DNA from: Bryum argenteum
Taxonomy: Eukaryota > Streptophyta > Bryopsida > Bryales > Bryaceae
Reading direction: 5' to 3'
DNA length: 64,000 bases
Assembly (NCBI GenBank): GCA_037043015.1
Contig: CM073330.1
Coordinates: 10,000,512 to 10,064,511, forward strand
Part shown: positions 38,701 through 50,450 of the stretch, piece after piece
Numbering within the stretch: position 1 is the stretch's first letter
Layout of the letters: each line of letters begins with the position of its first letter
Made by a program: the position numbers and the translations under genes
The notes under the pieces: generated by a model
The model's input: the letters and a program-made list of their open reading frames with translations, nothing else
What the model was told of the DNA's origin: nothing
Database searches by the model: none

Positions 38701-38927
38701 CGCATAGACCGACACCGGTGCTCCAGATTGACCGCTCGCTGGTTCAAACGAGGACTAGCGGAAGAGGAAGGTGAGGAAGAAGAAAAAGTATGGCTCATAC
38801 TACTACTACTCCTGGGTGCTGCAATTCCCACTTCTGTAAGTCTCTTGGTGGTTGAGCCTTGAATGGCATTCTGTAATGCGCACGCCATGGACGAGGCCGG
38901 TCTCACGTGCAACGCAGACAGCGCCAT
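35773..38927 (-). CDS. Plastid-type alpha/beta-hydrolase-fold protein (probable pseudoenzyme)
   Basis: Four exons splice in frame at GT-AG sites: 38927-38649, 37947-37629, 37214-37055 and 36226-35773, giving 403 aa. The start at 38927 (MALSALHV) is chosen over an upstream Met (38954, nine residues longer) because a Ser/Ala-rich, acid-poor N-terminus follows, typical of a chloroplast transit peptide. The fold is shown by ETLLLLPTLSDV, AVIVDWPGLGLSDRP, VVIGGGHAAS, the cap region, and PVLVLSTLKAP. The nucleophile elbow GxSxG is here GGGHA (residues 207-211), so glycine replaces serine. The catalytic His region reads SGALLPQEEFP with no His. Both changes suggest loss of hydrolase chemistry. I recall related uncharacterised plant proteins, but function is unknown. 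Intron 3 holds a Stowaway MITE and a minisatellite. Confidence 0.85.
36312..36500. repeat. Intronic minisatellite in the hydrolase-fold gene
   Basis: Units around CTGATCCAGAACTCCAG repeat at irregular short spacing in intron 3. They are also broken by a duplicated ATTTTGCAATGGTGATGCAA-type block. The array lies inside the transcribed region but outside the coding exons. Confidence 0.75.
36888..36967. mobile_element. Stowaway MITE, 80 bp, in an intron
   Basis: It reads CTCTGTCCCATTATAATTGT with a complementary right arm ending GGGACAGAGGGAG and TA at 36968-36969. The outermost left bases have drifted (CACCTCTG instead of CTCCCTCTG). The copy is related to 26894-26995 but differs in the interior. 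It sits in intron 3 of the hydrolase-fold gene. Confidence 0.85.
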
Positions 38928-38954
38928 TGCCACCTCCAATTCCTGCCCCCACAA

Positions 38955-39446
38955 TTTCTAAGTCACTCACAGAATTGGCCTCCTAACAAATGTGAAGAAT
39001 GCTGTGAATTCGCGCTTTGAGGAAACCGAGGGTTGATGTTATGGGGGAATTGGGGAGTGCAATGGCGGTGGTGATGTGTAGAATGAAGGCGGTTGGGGGT
39101 GGTGTTGGTGGTGTTGGTGTTGTCGATGCCGAAGTGACTTGTGTGAAGGCGATGCGGCCAGCGGTAAGTGAGTGATGGACTTTTTGGGGCCTTTGCTTTT
39201 GGACGGAATTGCACTGCTCTAGGAAGCTTTCTTCTCTAATTGTACTAAATTTAGGTCAACTGCATAGTATGTAGAAGATTAGACCTGATGGAATCATCAT
39301 ATTTAGCCCTAAAGATCCTTAAATCCTGAAATGGATTTTGAGGGTTCTGGCATAAACAAAATTTAGTCAACTTGGACAGTTATAGTTTCCCAAGTGGAGA
39401 AGAATCAACGGTTCAAATTTAACACGGAAGTAGAATGTCAAGTTAA
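38955..39446. other. 5' flank of the hydrolase-fold gene
   Basis: The first 280 bases contain GGTGTTGGTG-type repeats (39090-39125) and probably include the 5' UTR and promoter. No TATA box or start site could be fixed. Confidence 0.4.
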
Positions 39447-39694
39447 CCCTTAAACGTCATACCCAACCCTGAAATGTCAATTTTGAGGGGTTGGGTTTTA
39501 ATTTGAGAGAATCTTGCTGATAACTTACACTCCATTATATCAAATGGAATTTTTGAATTCCAAATTGAGCACCTTAAAGAGATCTATACTTTCTTAGAAT
39601 AGAGCTCAAGCAAATTAAAAATAGAATGATGCTAAAAATGGAGTTTAAAAGAGATTTTGGGTGTGGTATCAGGAAAGCATATGACGTTTAAGGG
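39447..39694. mobile_element. TTAA-flanked MITE, copy 4 (248 bp)
   Basis: It starts CCCTTAAACGTCATA and ends TATGACGTTTAAGGG, with TTAA at 39443-39446 and 39695-39698. The ends match those at 6424-7155, but the interior is different, so this is a separate subfamily. A further end-like motif (TTAACCCTCAAATGC) is at 39913. Confidence 0.75.
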
Positions 39695-39949
39695 TTAACT
39701 TTAAGACCCTATGGTTGGATTTTCAAAATAATGCTCAAATTGAGGAATTTTGCTGTTAAAGTCGAAGGAGGTCATTTTTTGTAATTTAGGCAATTTCGCA
39801 CCAAGGATGTTTAGGGGTTAAAGCCTTCTAAGATATATTATGAGTTTTGAAGGTGGACTTGTTGGTGTTTTTAAAATGGTGCAGACTAGAATGTTTGGAA
39901 TGAGTACATTAACCCTCAAATGCTAAGGGAGTCCCTAAACACAATTCTC

Positions 39950-40640
39950 GTAAAAACGTGTTATAGATGAAAATGAAGGCAAGTAGTTTAAATCTCAACC
40001 ATACAATCTTGTACTAGACTTGTTGTAAGTCATGTGAATCAATGTTTTTGAATAATGAGGCTTTATATATTGTGAGATTGTAACATATTAGTACCAAAAG
40101 ACATCGTGGAATTTCATCGTTTTTAATTTGGAGTGAAACTGCTACTAACAAACCTAATGCAATAAAGAAAAAATTCTACTATAATATTGTTCATTTTTAA
40201 AACATTTGTTCTTAAGAATGCCTCTGAATAAAAAAAACAAAAAAATCATCAAAAAAATCATATGCACAAATAATGGCCTTGCAATGGTCAAAACTGCCGG
40301 CAAGTATATAAAAGAAATTTAATTCAAATGAATTCAAGACCCTTTGTTCTAATATACATAGCTTATCCTCAAAACATCTACGATCTTGTCAAGCTTTGTA
40401 GTAGTAGAAGTATACTCTACTTGAAATTCATCCCAAAAAACAAAACCAAAATCCAATGGTGGATGAAGGAGATGTAGCTCCTCAAAAATCAACCATTCTT
40501 TCACTTTTTTCACTGTAAAAACATCAGTGCAAATCCAATACCAAAATTTATTGGATCAATAATCTTCCAACTAAAAAGTTGTTAAGGTTCATCTTAAGAT
40601 TATTAATATGCAAAAAAATAAAAATAAAAATAAAATCTAA
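39950..40640 (+). repeat. About 690-bp dispersed repeat with A-rich end, copy B
   Basis: This is collinear with 19310-19956 and also matches part of 18600-18850. All copies lie in the same orientation. It ends in an A-rich AAAATAAAAATAAAA tract. No protein domain is recognised. Confidence 0.55.
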
Positions 40641-40809
40641 AAACTATTTTTGATTTCACATAATAGGCTTGCAATAATAAATCATGCATAATGTTTGAAA
40701 AACTTAAAAACAAAAATAGCCTGTACTAGAATGCATGCCCTTAATTTATACTTTATTGTGTAGGGCTGAAATTTTTACCACACAAACTAGACCTGATTTG
40801 GGATCCTGT

Positions 40810-40932
40810 GTCAAAAGTAAGGGCTTTTTAAATGGTAGAAGTAAGGGCCTTCTGATTGGAAAAAGTAACGGCCTTCTAATTGGTAAAAGTAAGGTCCTTT
40901 TAATTGGTAAAAGTAAAGGCCTTCTTATTGGT
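40810..40932 (+). repeat. 24-bp tandem repeat encoding SKGLLIGK
   Basis: Five units of 24 bp read through in frame as SKGFLNGR, SKGLLIGK, SNGLLIGK, SKVLLIGK and SKGLLIG within a 76-codon frame (40735-40965). The period is a multiple of three, but no known protein matches. Chance preservation of the frame is likely over so short a stretch. Confidence 0.7.
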
Positions 40933-42178
40933 TTGTTGTTAAATTCTCATTCCTTGGGAGCTTGAAACCTCGGAACTACAATTCTCTACCTCTATGCACT
41001 CCTCGGATCAATTCCCGCCCCAACAGCGACACCAGCCCAGACTCCGGTAAACCGTCCTCCTCCAGTCAATGTCCCTAGGACGGATGGAGGACCTTCCAAC
41101 CCTGCCACCTCCAAAGACAAAGGCAAGAAGGAGGCAGAAGCAACTGACCTAGCCGACTCTCCGGCGAAGAACACTTGTTATGTGGCCTAGAAACTTCCAA
41201 CAAAAGATTGGGAGAAGTCGTCGGTTGCCTGAGAAGCTTCATTACGAGGTCGGAATCACCATCACGATCAAAGAGGAGTTGCGGAGCGAGCAAGATACGG
41301 ATCCGGTCGAAAGCGACGAGGAGTATGAGGTAGAGGACGAAAAGCGGATCAAGACAGGCCGGATTTTAGCGACTCCGGTAAAACGGCCAATGCGCGGTCT
41401 TAATTGACGTGGAAGAAGGTAGCAGTGCGGATTAGGAATCCGGATTGAGAATCTGGCCTTTGCTAAGGAGTCCGGGTATGAACAGTAGGTATGATCTTTT
41501 TGGACATCGAGCCGCTTTTCAAAGTATAGGCCTAGCATTGAGGTCGCCGCCAGGGTTTTAGATCTCCGAGTTATAAGTTGGGAGTAAGGAATCCAGATCT
41601 CTTGCTGGATTAGATCTGTGGAGTTGGAATCTTGTTAGGCGTATTGGTAAGTGCCTTGAGTCTTAAGTCAGTCTGAGTTTGCTGAGAGAGGGAAACGCCT
41701 GTTGGAACCAATTTACAGTCTGTGAGGTCTAGGAGTAAAGTGGGTGAGGCTAGATTGCTATCCGTACTCACAGTGTAGCAGTTTTGGGTTCTCCATGTAG
41801 TCTCAGAGGATGGGTTAGGAGCGGTACGCGACCGGAATACGTGTATTTGTCTCCTAGCCGGATTTGAATACCTTGGGGTTTGTCGTTGTAATAGAGTGAT
41901 AGGGTAACGAGGACCTTCTGCGTGACCTGCTAATCCATCTTGTAAGGATTAGTTGTGAGGAGGTAATGACTACCTTGAGAGTGTGTGTAAGTAGAAATTA
42001 AATGCGGAAGTTCCCGCCACAGAAAACACAAGGGAAAGAGTCTTTCTTCATCCCCTCTTGGAAAGGGATACCCTTGGTAATCAAGGTAAAAATACGGATT
42101 CTATGGTAAGACGGATACGGAAATAGAAGAGAGAGGTTGGGAAATAGTTGTCAGAGTTGTTATTCTGTCTTGGTTACT
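40933..42178. other. Degenerate protein-like DNA, possible retrotransposon remnant
   Basis: Plus-strand frames read PTATPAQTPVNRPPPVNVP followed by a charged ESDEEYEVEDEKR stretch near 41300-41345. This Pro-rich then acidic pattern, with broken frames, would suit a gag or host-gene relic, but there is no diagnostic motif. From 41400 to 42178 no feature is recognised. Confidence 0.25.
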
Positions 42179-42357
42179 TCACTGATTCTCTGGAACAATA
42201 CACGAGTCACCCCTACATATTTATTACAGTTATAAATGTATAAGGGAAGTTCAATGCAAAAGATGTGTTCCGACAATGACATCATGTCTCGTCACATTTG
42301 ATGATGTTTGTATGTGCCATAATTGGTTCCGATATTCGTCAACATGAATACTACATT

Positions 42358-43048
42358 GTGTTTCTTTTGACACAATATTCCACGATGAGTGAGTAACACG
42401 AACATATAAAAAGTCATTCGAGACTTTTTCTAAAATGCGTTAAAATATATCACACATGTGTTTATCAGCGTCAATCAACGTTAAAATTAACACCAGCGAC
42501 GCACTTCCAAAACACATCACATTGCGTTTATGTAAACACATAAACTCCAAATTCGGAGCAAAAATATACGCTTAATCCACGATCACGCCACGTGTCACAA
42601 TTTAAACCATTGAAAATCTAAATGCCACGTCGGAATTCCATACAACATTAGCAAAATTTTCATCCACCATGAGGACGGAGACTACTCCACGTAATATCTG
42701 ACCTGGAATTAAAATGATCAAAAAATGTCCATGTCAAATCCAACGTGGAATGCACAAAAGCGGGAAATGCTCACGAATGCACAAAATCGGGAAATGCTCA
42801 CGTGGCAAGTAAGTAACTTTCCAATTTACTAACCTAAGTAACTTTCCTTGAACTTGAATAATGAGTTTCAACGTAGCACGTTAAAACGTGTTAACTCATT
42901 CAACGTGTTTTAAGAACGCACGTAGCGAAAATACGTCCGTGACTTTTTGGCATTTTTGCTTCAAAAATGTTGTCCACATTAAACTGCGTTAAAAATTGCG
43001 TTTCTCAGTGTTTCTTTGGACGTTGCTGGACACTACTCTGCTCTAGTG
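42358..43048. mobile_element. CACTA-like element L, right part
   Basis: The right end reads CTCTGCTCTAGTG, ending at 43048. The preceding 690 bp, rich in AACG, ACGT and GCGTTAAA motifs, is the reverse complement of element R from 43915 to about 44555. The two therefore belong to one family inserted in opposite orientations. Similarity stops at about 42358, and no left terminus of L could be identified. Confidence 0.65.
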
Positions 43049-43623
43049 TAATGATCTTTGAGTAAATCTACACTAGTTATTCTAAAAAGACAACCTCAAA
43101 ATTGTCGAAGACTAAGACACACCCACAAATATTGAGAAGATTCCTCCTTTTGCATGAAAAGACTTTGCCCAATGCAAAGATTTAAATGATACATGATGTT
43201 GACTTGGTTTGATTATAATGTGCCTTAAAGTCAAAACAAATTAATCTTAATAGTGGTTTAACCAATACTGATATCTATTGGACATTGTCATATGTTCAAA
43301 TTTATTGGTCGGATATATAAAATTGTATCTCATGATATCAACTAATTGTAGCTTGCAACCAAACTACAACTAAATGTAGGTGAAGTATGCAAGCTGCAAC
43401 ATCAACACATTCGGAAGCACTACATTACACGCTCCATATTGCAAAATATGCACTTAGATTCACGCCCCATAACATGAGGCCGTCACTTCATATGGTTTAA
43501 CTGAGCAGTGTCTATATAAATCTTTAGGAATTGGGCTAGTCGCACAGATTGTGGCATCATCATGTTCTCCAACAATCGAAAGAAGGTATGACATCCTTTC
43601 CACCTAGTACAAGCATGTCCGCA
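43049..43623. other. Spacer between two CACTA-like copies
   Basis: AT-rich DNA with no recognised gene. It begins with ACACTAG at 43069, which I could not link to a second terminus. Confidence 0.35.
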
Positions 43624-45476
43624 TTAATTATTTTGTACATGGGCAAACTCTAAATTTGAAAGGATTACACGAGCAGTTTGCAAATAAGGCATAAGACAAG
43701 TGGTTAGCGCAGTAGTCATCGACATTGTTGTGGCTGTGGTGTGGTCAATGGCAACGCTAGTATTACTTAGAGTTCCGCGAGCGTCACAATGAGGACGACT
43801 AGGACCTTCATCGATACCATCGCCATGACTTCCATTTTTCCTATAGGAAATATCCCTAATTGTGCCAAAGCCAAAATCTCCACCTGATCCATCTGCGCTT
43901 GTACCAAAAGCTCTCACTAGAGCGGAACAATGTCTAGAAAGACGCTGAGAAACCGGATTTTGACACAGTTTAACACATTTTATTGAAGCAAAAGATGCCA
44001 ACAGGTCACGGACTTCTTTTTGCTTTAACAAGCTTTCTAAAAACATGTTAAATGAGTTAACACGTTTTAACGTGCTGCGCGTTAAAACACATTATTCAAG
44101 TTTGGGGGAAGTTACCTAATTGGAAAGTTTCTTACTTGCCACTTGAGCATTTCCCGCTATTGTGCATTCTACATTGGATTTGACATGGACATTTCCTAAT
44201 ATTTTTAACTCCACGTTAAATATTACGTGGAGAAGTCTCTGTCTTTATGGTGGATGAAAATTTTGCTAATGTGGCATGGAATTCTGACGTGGCATTTAGA
44301 TTTTCAATGGTTTAGATTGTGCATGTGGCGTAATCGTGGACTAAGCATATATTTTTGCACCAAATTTAGGGTTTATGTGTTTACGTAAACGTAATGTGAC
44401 GTGTTTTAGAAGTGCGTCGCTGGTGTTAATTTTAACGCTGGTTGACGCTGATAAACACATGTGGGACATATTTTAACGCATTTCGGAAAACGTCCTTAGA
44501 TGTAGGATGAAGTTCGCCACGTTCGTGTTATTCTCGCATCGTGGAATTTTGTGTCAAAAGCCTATTCGTCACGCTAGCCCTAGCTTCTACACACGCTTGA
44601 CACGTGAGCTATGTGAATACGTTTTTTCAAACACAGATTAACGCAGTTTATGACTTTATGTCACTCAAGACACTTGCTTTACTATTGACACCCCCCAAGA
44701 TCCAAATCCTACCTTCCACATCACCCTATCCTCCACAAATTGTTCCAAACAATAGGTATTCCATGTAGGATTTGTAATTACGTTTTCATTATTAACACAT
44801 TTAAATGTGGCACTTGTCACAACAAACGCCCTCCATGTCAAAATAAACGTGTTGATGTGGAATCTTACTATGAATAGCCATTCAAAAACTAATGTGGGGT
44901 AAATAACGTGGTAAAAAGTTACTTTCCACAAATGACACTTATGTTTAAGTTGAGGCGATGATGTTATTTTTTACGTTCCCCTAAACCGTTCCTCTAAATT
45001 CAAATGTAACCCTTTGACACAAGCTATTAAAGCAACGTAAAACGTCATGCGTTCACGTCAAAAGGTTTAACATGCACTATGTTTATTCAGATCACATTTC
45101 CACACTTATTTAGGATAGTATAGGTTAACGTTTCTGATGACACATAGAAACATTAGACAAAACATTGTTCTGCTCTAGTATCCACCTGCTCCATCTTCTA
45201 CGCTTTTGCCAAAATCTTCACCTGCTCCATTCGCAGTTGTGACCAAACCTCCATAGGGTCGAACTATGCTTGCGCCAAGACCTCCTTCTGGTCGATGTGC
45301 GCTTGCGCCAAGTTAGAAACAATGTAAGGACCTCTACTTGCTCCATTAGCGCTTGTACCAAGATATGAGGCATTGGAATCAGCGTCATAATGACTCATGC
45401 TTGAGTGGTGCGATAGAAGTTGCAGAGCCAAGGAACAAAGAAGTTGAAGGCGGAAGAGAAGGTGGAACCAAAACAA
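43624..45476 (-). pseudogene. Protein-like 33-bp minisatellite, split by a transposon
   Basis: The minus strand on both sides of element R encodes repeats of about 11 aa: LGTSANGASRG, LVTTANGAGED, FGKSVEDGAGG on one side and FGTSADGSGGDFGFGT on the other. The array is broken at 43914/45181 by element R, and a frameshift lies near 45315. Upstream, MSHYDADSNASY may mark an old start. The family is unknown; I do not assign a function. It could be part of a host gene or of a larger transposon. Confidence 0.5.
43915..45180. mobile_element. CACTA-like element R, 1266 bp
   Basis: The left end is CACTAGAGCGGAACAATGT, and the right end is the complement of TACTAGAGCAGAACAATGT, so the terminal repeats agree at 17 of 19 positions, with the last base changed from G to A. 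Flanking triplets are TCT and TCC, a near match to the 3-bp duplication of CACTA elements. The interior is rich in AACG, ACGT and GCGTTAA motifs. It encodes no transposase, so it is non-autonomous. Confidence 0.85.
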
Positions 45477-45480
45477 AGAT

Positions 45481-46971
45481 ACAAAACTAGTCTCATGGTT
45501 TATGCAAGGTGATGCTTCTATTTTGTAGATGAACTTACCTCTCAGCCGAGGCTTCTATAACTCGGCTTACCTTTGATCTGATGCAATTTTTTTTTTCCCC
45601 CTTACTTATGCCACCAATTGTTGATTCATATGTTGATACCTTTTTTACATTTGATTATTCTACTGTAGCTTATGTGGAGTATTTGAGTGATTTGCTATTG
45701 AGTAAAACTCTCCCCTTGAGGTAGAAGTGTAAAAGTATACTTTAAAATTAAGAATTTGTGATTTAATTTTGTCACATTATTTTTCTTTTTCTTTGAATTA
45801 TAAACCCAAAAGTAGTTGATTGAACCTTATGATTTTTTAACGCATCCACCTTCCTCGAATCAATAATTTCTATATCACAATTGGTTACGGTTGCATGCCT
45901 TGCAAGTGATGTCTCTTAGTATAAGACAAATTTGTCAAATGTGACTTGTCCTATAAACTAAGACATTATTGCTAGTCGTCACTCGAGACAAGTAACAACC
46001 AAATTGACAAGATTCTCATTTTTCTGAATGTCACTTTTTTGCATTTTCCTTCTAATGGAAGAGAATTAGAAATTGATGTAGAATATTGATTCTTTGCATA
46101 TTGAAGCCCTTCTTCACATTGATAATTGAACTTACTTGTATGTTATTTACTTTGTCTCGCTTTTCTCATCTATTTTACTTCATATCTAGCTTTTAGTCAC
46201 TAATTTGATCGACGCATAACTGATTCGTTTGATTAGCTCGTTCCTTTTGCTCTAAGTTCCTTTTGGAAACACTTGACTCCACAAACAATTCTTCATGTGC
46301 AAGTTCACAAGAGGAATGATTCGTGATAAAGCTTGAGTAGGATTTGTGAGTTGTACCGTTTAAAGAAGAGATGATTGTTTAGTAAGAGTGTCCATAGAGG
46401 GACTACGTTGTGTGTAAGAACAAGTCACAAAGAATGGGCACAACTTTGTGGGCTAAATTTGTTAAAACAATGATCATATCTACAACTCAACTCATCGACC
46501 TCTCATATGTGAATAAAAAAAGCTTGAAAATTTGCTACACACATGTTGCATATCATGCAAAGCTTGAAATAGGCAAACTTATTGGAATGTATACAATACA
46601 TCTTGATGTTAACACAACCAATACGAAACAAAAAAATTTAACCTCAAGAGGAAAGTTTGAACAACAATTTTTAACCTCAAGAGGAAAATTTTACTATTCT
46701 CTGGGATGCATGGCTTAGTATCATTCACTCCACATGTATTGTACTTATAAATGAAGCATCTTCACGTACTATTGAGTGTATCTTCCGATTTGTGGGATGC
46801 ATGGCTTAGTATCATTCACTAAACCCTTTTTTAAACTTCCAACTGTAAGATCTTGTGCCTGCGATTATTTTTGTTTTTTGTTCCAAAAATTGACTTGTTG
46901 GATGTTTACCGTTGAAGATATTATATCCAAAGTTTGTCTCTCGAAGTTTTTTTGGGCATTGTAAAGATTGT
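45481..46971. other. Intergenic DNA with a short direct repeat
   Basis: No gene is recognised. GGGATGCATGGCTTAGTATC occurs at 46701 and 46793, and CCTCAAGAGGAAA occurs twice near 46642-46687. Confidence 0.4.
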
Positions 46972-49057
46972 CACTAGTACAGAGCAGCGTCTAATATGAC
47001 GCGGTTTAACGCGGTTTTTAACGCTGTTTAACGCGAATTTTTTTGACGTTGAAAAATGATGCTTCTGTCACCAACTACTTTTCAATTTAACGCAACACGT
47101 TAAATTACATTAAACGGTTTAACGCATGTGTTTTTACGACGTCAAAATTGACAGAATGAAGTTACCTAGGGTGAGTAAATTGGGGGAGTAATTTTTCTGC
47201 CACGTAGGAATTTCCTGCTTATTTTAATTCCACGTAAGTGCTTAGGTGGATATTTCCAATTCCACATCAGATAATACGTGGACAAGTTTCCGTCCTTTGG
47301 ATGGATGAAAAATTTGCTTATGTGGCATGAGATTCTGATGTGGCATTGGGAGTATGGACGGTTTAGATGGTGACACGTGGCAACCTCATGGATCGATTCT
47401 GCATTGTCGAAGCAGACGTTTAAGGAAACGTTATGTGACGTATTTTGACGTTTATTTCAACGTGTTTGGACGTTTATTTAAGCATGGTTGAACGTTTATT
47501 CTCACATATTTGGACGTTTATTTGAACATGTACCGTATTTGCGAGCGTTTTTCAAAACACTGTTAGACGTAGCAGGTTTAATGCACAGGTGTTATCTGAA
47601 ACGTGTTATAGCGTCAGTCGAAACGCAAATGAAGCGTCACTTTAAACACGATTGAATGCGGAGGCACGTAATGGAAAACGCGATTGAACACGACTTAACA
47701 TTATGAAACGTTGGATTAAATGCGTTGTAAGATACAACTTAACGTGATGTAACGTTATGCGAAATGAGACTGAAGCGTCTAATGAAACACAATCAAACGC
47801 GGTTAAACGCATTGTAACATACAATTTAACGTTTCGTTATAACGCGTTGTAACGTATAAATTAACGTGTGTTAATGTTAACGTTTTAAAGCGTAGTAATA
47901 ATTGAATGTGAGAAATATAAACCGCACATGAACATCAATAAAAGTTGCATGACTGTAGGACTCAATACTTCACTTTGCGCATAAAGAGGTAAGTTACAAC
48001 ATGTAACATATAAGATTGCGAAAGGGAATAATGCCGGTACAATGTTCTGTTGCAAGAAATAGGATACAAATAAAGTTCACCTGACAGCGTACACAACTTT
48101 CTAGAATAACAAGCTTGTCCACCCGCTAAAGATCGATGGGCTTGTTGTGTAGAGAAGGCAGAAACAGTGTTTAACACAACCTATGTCACTTTTGACGTGC
48201 GCGTCACTTTTGACGTGCGCGTCACTTTTGACGCAGAAACCCTAGCCGCCGTAGAGTGACTTTCTGGGTTTCCTCATGCTAGATTTTTCTTGATCTGCAC
48301 AGCACACATTACCACGGACACGCTGAGTTTAATAAGGCACGTCATGCAATTAAACTGGGACGGAGATTATCACGATGCAACTCTTGAACAACCTAAGAAT
48401 TGCAAAGAAAGAAGAAAAACTTGTAAAACTCCAACACCTCTACAATTCATACTTTAACAAATTAATATGTTAATCTCTAAAACTGTAGAACTCTAACACA
48501 AAATGTGAAGAAGAAAAATTGCAAAGAAAGAAGAAAAACTTGTAAAACTCCAACACCTCTACAACTCATACTTTAACAATCTAACATGTTAATCTCTAAA
48601 ACTCTAGAGCTCTAACACAAAATGTGTAGAAATGAAAACAAGAGTGAGATTCTAGCTTATATCTTCCCTAAAAGTACCATGACCTAACTATGGCGGCTAA
48701 CCTTAGCCGCCTCTGTTCATCCACCCCGATGAAAGTCATCCCTCTGGATAGACTAAAGTACGTTATTCTAGACGTCATAGTGGATGTCTTTCTGGACATG
48801 CTTGTGTTAATGTGATGTGAAAAGTGACGCATTCACGTTATAACAACGTCAATAATGACGCTTTAACGTCAAACCAACGTCTATAGTGACGCATTCACAT
48901 ATAAACTACGTTAATAGTGGCGTGGTTTAACGTATATGTCATGTATATATGTCGCGATATAACGTCATATGAAACGTGATTAATAGAGGTGTACCACGAT
49001 TAATAGACATGTACAAAATTTGCACTACTACAGTACTACTTGCACACTCTACTAGTG
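46972..49057. mobile_element. CACTA-like element C, about 2.1 kb
   Basis: The left end CACTAGTACAGAGCAGCGTC matches the complement of element L's right end at 16 of 20 positions. A candidate right end, CTACTAGTG, is at 49049-49057; the flanking triplets TGT and TTA do not match, so the right end is less sure. The DNA is dense in AACG, ACGT and GCGT motifs. It contains an 18-bp GTCACTTTTGACGTGCGC repeat (48185-48232) and a 119-bp tandem duplication (48399-48637). No transposase is encoded. Confidence 0.6.
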
Positions 49058-49904
49058 TTAATTGCACACACCAGGTTATACGTCGTGGAGCAAAATTCTA
49101 GGAGAACAGAACGCCGCCAAAGTCATCATGCACGACATGGGCGTAGGAGACGAAATACATCAGACATTCCTGAGAGATTGCGAGCTTTGCAACCATTTCT
49201 AGGTTGGTTGACAACAGCTGTGAACCCTCGAGATGGTTCACTTCCGCGGGAAAAACCTTATCGCAAGGTTTTGACCAAATATACATATTATGTAGTGATT
49301 AAACATGCGTATTACCCATTTAGTCTAAAAACCCAACATATGTTAGTTGGGATTAGAGTGTTTTGGGATTCTTGTGTATTTGCTTTAGGTCTTGAATAAT
49401 TGAAGTAGTTAATAATTCATAGTTAGAATTGGGGGTGTTTAGGAGAGTTGGGTAAATTCCAATTTCTCTTATTTCCGTATTCGGTTATCCTAAGTTTTAT
49501 GTATTTGTGAGGCTTGGTATTTGACCTATTCAAATGCGGTGGTAGTGGATCTCCTGAGTCCCATCTTGCTAATCTGACTTGTAGGAGTAGTAATTGGCGT
49601 GGTTTAGGTTCTAGGGAGTTAGGAGTGTGAAAAGGGGCTAGAAGAAGAAATTTGGATGGATGGAAACTAACGGATGAAAAATCATCCTTGCGATGAATGA
49701 AGGCTTTTAGAGGTTTCCATCACCTATAAGAACTGACGGTTAGAGGAGAGAGTCTAGGTGTGTGTGGGTGAGAGAGGAAGAAAGTTAGGAAGGAGGTGTA
49801 GAGAAAAAATGTTCAATCTAGATTTAGTTTGGTGATTGATTGTTGTTGAAATGTTGTTGTTGAAGATTTGAGAGATTTGGCGTGAGTTGTGACAAGGTAG
49901 GAGG
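49058..49904. other. Unassigned DNA
   Basis: No gene is recognised. The frame at 49040-49399 starts inside the CACTA end and has no known domain. Confidence 0.35.
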
Positions 49905-50450
49905 GCAGCAGTTGGAGAGTCGACTTTGAAGGACAAGATCTCACGATTTACAAAGAATTGGAAGGCGAGCCTTAGAGATCCGGAAGCGTCGTCAACTCTT
50001 CTTTCCAACAAGACTAGGCGCGCCCTCATTGAAGCAAGGACGAGGGAGAAATCGTGATTCTACCAAGGAGACCCTACTGGCGACGGCAGAGTTGGAGGGC
50101 CGACTTTGAAGGACGAGATCTCACGATTTACAAAGAATTGGGAGGCGTGACTTAGAGATCTGGAAGCGTCGTCGAGTCTCCTTTCCAACAAGACTAAGCG
50201 CGCTCTCATTGAAGCAAGGACGAGGGGAAATCGCGATTCTACCAAGGAAACCCTACCGCGACGACAGAGTTGGAGGGCCGACTTTGAAGGACGAGATCTC
50301 ACGATTGACAAAGAATTGGGAGGCGTGCCTTAGAGATCCAGAAGCGTTGTCGAGTCTCCTTTCCAACGAGACCAAGCTCACTCTCATTGGAGCAAGGACG
50401 AGGGAGAAATCACTATTCTACCAAGGAAACCCTACCTGACGACGACAGCG
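49905..50450. repeat. About 179-bp tandem repeat, three units
   Basis: CGACTTTGAAGGAC starts units at 49921, 50101 and 50279. The units share GATCTCACGATT, GGAAGCGTCGTC and ATTCTACCAAGGA blocks and are GC-richer than their surroundings. Reading frames run through two units on both strands but stop. The origin, perhaps an LTR or leader, is unclear. Confidence 0.85.

Noticed and set aside
38622-38954. Start of the hydrolase-fold protein at the upstream Met (38954)
   Set aside because: The downstream Met at 38927 gives a more typical transit peptide start; the upstream Met cannot be excluded.
42179-42205. CACTGATTCTCTGGAACAAT as the left terminus of element L
   Set aside because: It resembles the family end only weakly and the flanking triplets do not match those at 43049, so I left the end open.
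49754-50439. Frames of 76-91 codons over the 179-bp array
   Set aside because: They are repeated on both strands because the sequence itself is repeated, and none resembles a known protein.
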